Below the pieces are notes generated by a model, which saw only the letters and a program-made list of their open reading frames with translations, did no database searches and was not told the DNA's origin. Below, in pieces: positions 63,001 through 64,000 of a DNA stretch of 64,000 nt (position 1 is the first letter of the stretch; each line of letters opens with the position of its first letter). Made by a program: the position numbers and the translations under genes. Location of the stretch: NCBI GenBank assembly GCA_003513895.1, contig DOSU01000148.1, positions 22,349-86,348 of the forward strand, written 5' to 3'. This DNA is from Rikenellaceae bacterium (lineage in GTDB: Bacteria > Bacteroidota > Bacteroidia > Bacteroidales > UBA932).

Positions 63001-64000
63001 GGCGCAGTTGTTATTGCTGTGGAAAATGAAGGAGTAAAAGAGCTGGCTGCATATATTGTCTCAACGGAAGAGTTGAAAGTAGATAAACTTAAGAGCTTCC
63101 TGTCTTCTTCTCTGCCTCCATATATGATTCCTTCCTATTTTATTCACACAGAAAAAATTCCTCTTACCTCAAACGGAAAACTGGACAGGAAATCACTTCC
63201 GCCGGCAATACAAAACATTGCAACCGGGGCTGTTTTTGAAAACCCTACAAATAAAATTGAAGAAGAGTTGCTAGAGTTGTGGCAGGATATTCTGTCAACT
63301 GAAAATATCAGCATCCACGATAATTTTTTCGACATAGGGGGGAATTCAATTCTTCTGGTAAAACTCTACGGCAAAATAAACGCTATGTATCCGGATGTGA
63401 TAGAGCTGACCGATCTTTTTTCAAAAAGCAAAATTATTGAACAGGCGGAATTCATTTCACAAAAAACATACAACAGCGAAATAAAGAGCAAGTCTGTTGA
63501 TAATCGCGATGTAAGGTCAAAATATCACGATGTTGCTATCATTGGAATGGCTTCGAGGATAGGCTCATGCAACACACCGGATGAGTTCTGGAAAGAACTT
63601 TGCCTGGGTACCGATTTTATCGGAGAGATTCCTTCGTCCAGAATACCCGATGTCAAAGATCTTTGCAAACACTTTGACATCAACACCCGCTCAATGAAAT
63701 TCAGGCAATATTGTTATTTGAACGAGGTAGACAAGTTTGACTATGGCTTCTTCCGTCTGTCCCCAAGCGAGGCTTCATTAATCGATCCGGGGCAGAGAAT
63801 GTTTCTGGAAACTGCATATCACGCTCTGGAAGATGCCGGTTATGGAGGAAACAAATTGAGGGGAAGTCGAACCGGCGTTTTTATTGGTGCCAGCGACAGC
63901 CTGAATGAATATGCAAAATTCGTTGAGGCTTCCGGAATCAAAGATCAGAATTTACTCCTGGCAGCACAAACACCTTCGATACTGGCGAGCAGGCTGTCAT
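57052..64000 (+). CDS. Hybrid NRPS-PKS, two C-A-PCP modules then ketosynthase; 3' end outside window
   Basis: A frame open from ATG 57052 to the window edge (2316 codons visible). It overlaps the first NRPS gene by 8 bases (ATGAGTAG). C4 (38-480, HHIISDG at 167), A4 (495-985), PCP4 (LGGHSL, 1031); C5 (1087-1525, HHIICDG at 1219), A5 (1546-2050), PCP5 (IGGNSI, 2096); ketosynthase from 2160 (DVAIIGMASRIG, then IDPGQRMFLETAYHALEDAGY), cut before its active cysteine. A4 pocket DAFIMGVTF looks aliphatic. A5 DFWNIGMIH is almost the threonine code DFWNIGMVH. The chain thus passes from PCP5 to a KS, so a polyketide extension follows. The N-terminus (KELKQKALSGDMSALEELRQL) is helical and basic and may dock to the upstream protein. 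Confidence 0.95.
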   Translation, partial: MSSIKELKQKALSGDMSALEELRQLGVLSGNKARYTMAPVSYAQRRLWFIDKMDHSPAYNLYAAINIRGELNVEALENSFKEIVNRHEILRTVFVETDGIPYQKILSDINFKILKEDISKAAHKGEKISLLIENESKRCFDLSNGPLMVCSLYTLGKEEHLLLFNMHHIISDGWSVGILISELTLLYNSFCKGDASPLSPLKIQYKDFVKSHSDMLNDRESLIHKKYWFEKFSGELPVTELTSDFKRPLHKTFNGLLQEIVVGKHLFKGVKKLIRQRNASLFMFLVSAVNVLLYKYTGKRDIIIGSPVSGREQRDLDELIGFFVNTIPLRNNIDSAISFGDFLDKVKSNCIEAYDHQIYPIDLLIEDLNMKRDTSRNPLFEITVSLQEANSGSIQFDGLKTTILKPEISSGKFDLHFNFEERDEELKLGIVYNPDLYTAENIQRFGSHFLTLLENILSSPEEAIRDIEIISKTEKDEIVNVFNDTQCYYPKEKTISGLFEEMAVKFPEKPAVVYQGKPITYKNLNEKANCLAMILKEDYGLRLEEPVVILMDRSHEFIISILAVLKAGGAYLPVDPKMPFTRIRTIIEDVKADIILTDSIHKNNEYQVSRVIRVTDELFSDAKMCCNFKSNKTSSNLAYILYTSGSTGVPKGSMIEEKSVIRLVKNTNYLKMDENIRIFSTSSISFDATTFDIWGALLNGGTLFFEDTEDYLDPEKLRNYFSTYKINATILSTGLFVRMLEADRLNNLNMFAGLKEFMVGGDRLPCHVSNNFISMYPQIPFINVYGPTENTTFTTFFNVTHEYSTDIPIGKPVSNSTVYIFNTDGNLCPAGVAGELYIGGDGVSRGYVGREELTKQKFIDNPYKKGDTLYCSGDIAKWMSDGNIIFLGREDDQLKIRGFRVETGEIESIATKFGGITKAKILVNEEESQKELALYYTALANVVEEDLKNHLKDNLPDYMLPKYLIRLDEFPLNANGKVDYKAFPKPEAISDLSQLTTKPANPTEKVLAKIFEDILNIKNFSFSDDFFSLGGHSLKAIRAVSAIQKELSVKVNLKEFFSNPDIFSLEKIIRDKKRETLGIIPEINKSDLYDLSHAQKRLWVLDKIEKSKSTYNIPLAVTVYNEIDTNALQYAFNDLVCRHESLRTIFVEVNGEPFQKIVEEMNIPILVKDFRKELNPRESSFNYVVDEANKAFNLSENPLMRVYVLKTDEKENIFFLNIHHIICDGWSLNVLTEDLFESYKNYTENLSYQAAKLKIQYKDYASWLNERINKKEEDSDRIYWLDKLKGEIIPLDLPTDFPRPAVKTYKGKSVYFSLPKGLKNRLDAFNIEKRSSLFMTLTAALKTLLYRYSGKENIIIGTAVAGRDHPDLENQIGYYVNTLALRDEINPEQPFAQLLEEIKKTATESYSHQMYPFDKLVEEIKLPRDTSRSPLFDVMIVLQNFDISYDGALGKMEPYKIPLDISKFDLTFNFNDTGQDLDLLIEYNTQLYKKERIEQIASHLFVLIEGIIANPAQSVKSINILSPEEENKLLLKYNETAALYPAGKTIVELFEESAAKYSANTAVVHKDKTLTYSQLNSEANKYAKYIRSKYKLLPGESTGVLISPSENTPVILLAILKAGGAYLPIDPEYPDERIKHILSESKTNIIITNNENKDKAKQIASEFDKECLILNLDDVSETDKKIYPNPKKVNSDPNTTAYVIFTSGSTGKPKGCPISHRNLVRLFINDKSHFDFNTSDVWIMAHSYCFDFSVWEMYGALLFGGKLIIPGRNEVRDISAFAGLVCEHKVTVLNQTPGAFYKFIETVLDNRSNRSLNLRYVIFGGDKLDPSKLSNWIKSFPASEEKLINMYGITETTIHVTYHRITDEEIVYGGGVSNIGRPLPETKVYVLDSNLQLVPVGVYGEIFVAGTGLSKGYLNRPDLTEERFISNPYSKNETLYKSGDVGRWLYDGTLEYLDRSDSQVQIRGYRVEVNEIELQLRRYKGVSGAVVIAVENEGVKELAAYIVSTEELKVDKLKSFLSSSLPPYMIPSYFIHTEKIPLTSNGKLDRKSLPPAIQNIATGAVFENPTNKIEEELLELWQDILSTENISIHDNFFDIGGNSILLVKLYGKINAMYPDVIELTDLFSKSKIIEQAEFISQKTYNSEIKSKSVDNRDVRSKYHDVAIIGMASRIGSCNTPDEFWKELCLGTDFIGEIPSSRIPDVKDLCKHFDINTRSMKFRQYCYLNEVDKFDYGFFRLSPSEASLIDPGQRMFLETAYHALEDAGYGGNKLRGSRTGVFIGASDSLNEYAKFVEASGIKDQNLLLAAQTPSILASRLS

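Noticed and set aside
47544..64000. Epimerase, methyltransferase, reductase or thioesterase domains in the synthetases
   Set aside because: I read both proteins through and every inter-PCP stretch is filled by a C plus A domain; nothing of sufficient length remains. A thioesterase may lie past the right edge.
1..64000. CRISPR arrays, tRNA/rRNA genes, insertion sequences, integrases or attachment sites
   Set aside because: No regularly spaced repeats, no cloverleaf-like tRNA sequences and no transposase or integrase motifs were seen in the gaps, all of which are shorter than 300 bases.

Overview
The window looks like a chromosomal segment of an anaerobic member of the Bacteroidota, probably Bacteroidales-like. 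The DNA is AT-rich, Shine-Dalgarno sites are scarce, and several intergenic regions carry TAnnTTTG-type -7 boxes. The gene content also fits: LruC-domain lipoproteins with SC(V/I)KFP lipoboxes, PorT-type outer-membrane barrels, a short PabB, and UDP-glucuronate decarboxylase next to UDP-glucose dehydrogenase. This placement is an inference; no rRNA or tRNA gene was seen.

Layout. (1) 1-5444 is metabolic: the 3' end of hisIE, a convergent fhs, then dsrC-dsrM-dsrK-like genes followed by a cysteine desulfurase. (2) 5644-9416 is a tight operon alternating signalling and sugar-nucleotide genes: receiver protein, UDP-glucose dehydrogenase, UDP-xylose synthase, receiver-histidine kinase. A minus-strand membrane endonuclease/phosphatase-fold protein follows. 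(3) 10716-28181 is a plus-strand, Wzy-type exopolysaccharide locus. It starts with a receiver gene translationally coupled to a priming sugar transferase that itself carries a degenerate receiver-like N-terminus. It continues with a TolC-like protein, a Wzz/Wzc-like co-polymerase with a decayed kinase domain, a polymerase, a flippase, seven glycosyltransferases including a WecF relative, a DegT aminotransferase, two hexapeptide acyltransferases and an acyl carrier protein. (4) 28201-31831 is a compact minus-strand operon inside this locus: adenylating ligase, GNAT, second ACP, KASIII. It looks like a small carrier-bound acyl or aminoacyl pathway serving the polysaccharide. (5) 31959-42530 holds a methyltransferase, four LruC-domain proteins plus a short lipoprotein with a related N-terminus, another glycosyltransferase and two small secreted proteins of unknown function. 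(6) 42595-45691 holds pabA, pabB, pabC and an FkbM methyltransferase. (7) 45868-64000 holds two outer-membrane barrel proteins and the start of a large NRPS-PKS cluster.

The NRPS part has five complete C-A-PCP modules on two overlapping genes, then a ketosynthase cut by the window edge. All five C domains keep HHxxxDG, all five A domains keep their core motifs, and all PCPs keep the carrier serine. No epimerase or thioesterase is visible. Reading specificity residues by eye suggests an aromatic residue, two residues of uncertain (K239/D278) type, an aliphatic residue and threonine, followed by polyketide extension. The first gene begins with a C domain, which suggests an acylated N-terminus.

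How the parts relate: sections 2-4 together would make, prime, assemble, flip, polymerise and export a uronate/xylose-containing, possibly Fuc4NAc-containing polysaccharide, with phosphorelay proteins built into its first steps. The NRPS-PKS operon has its own promoter candidate and a strong terminator in front of it, so it is likely a separate transcription unit.
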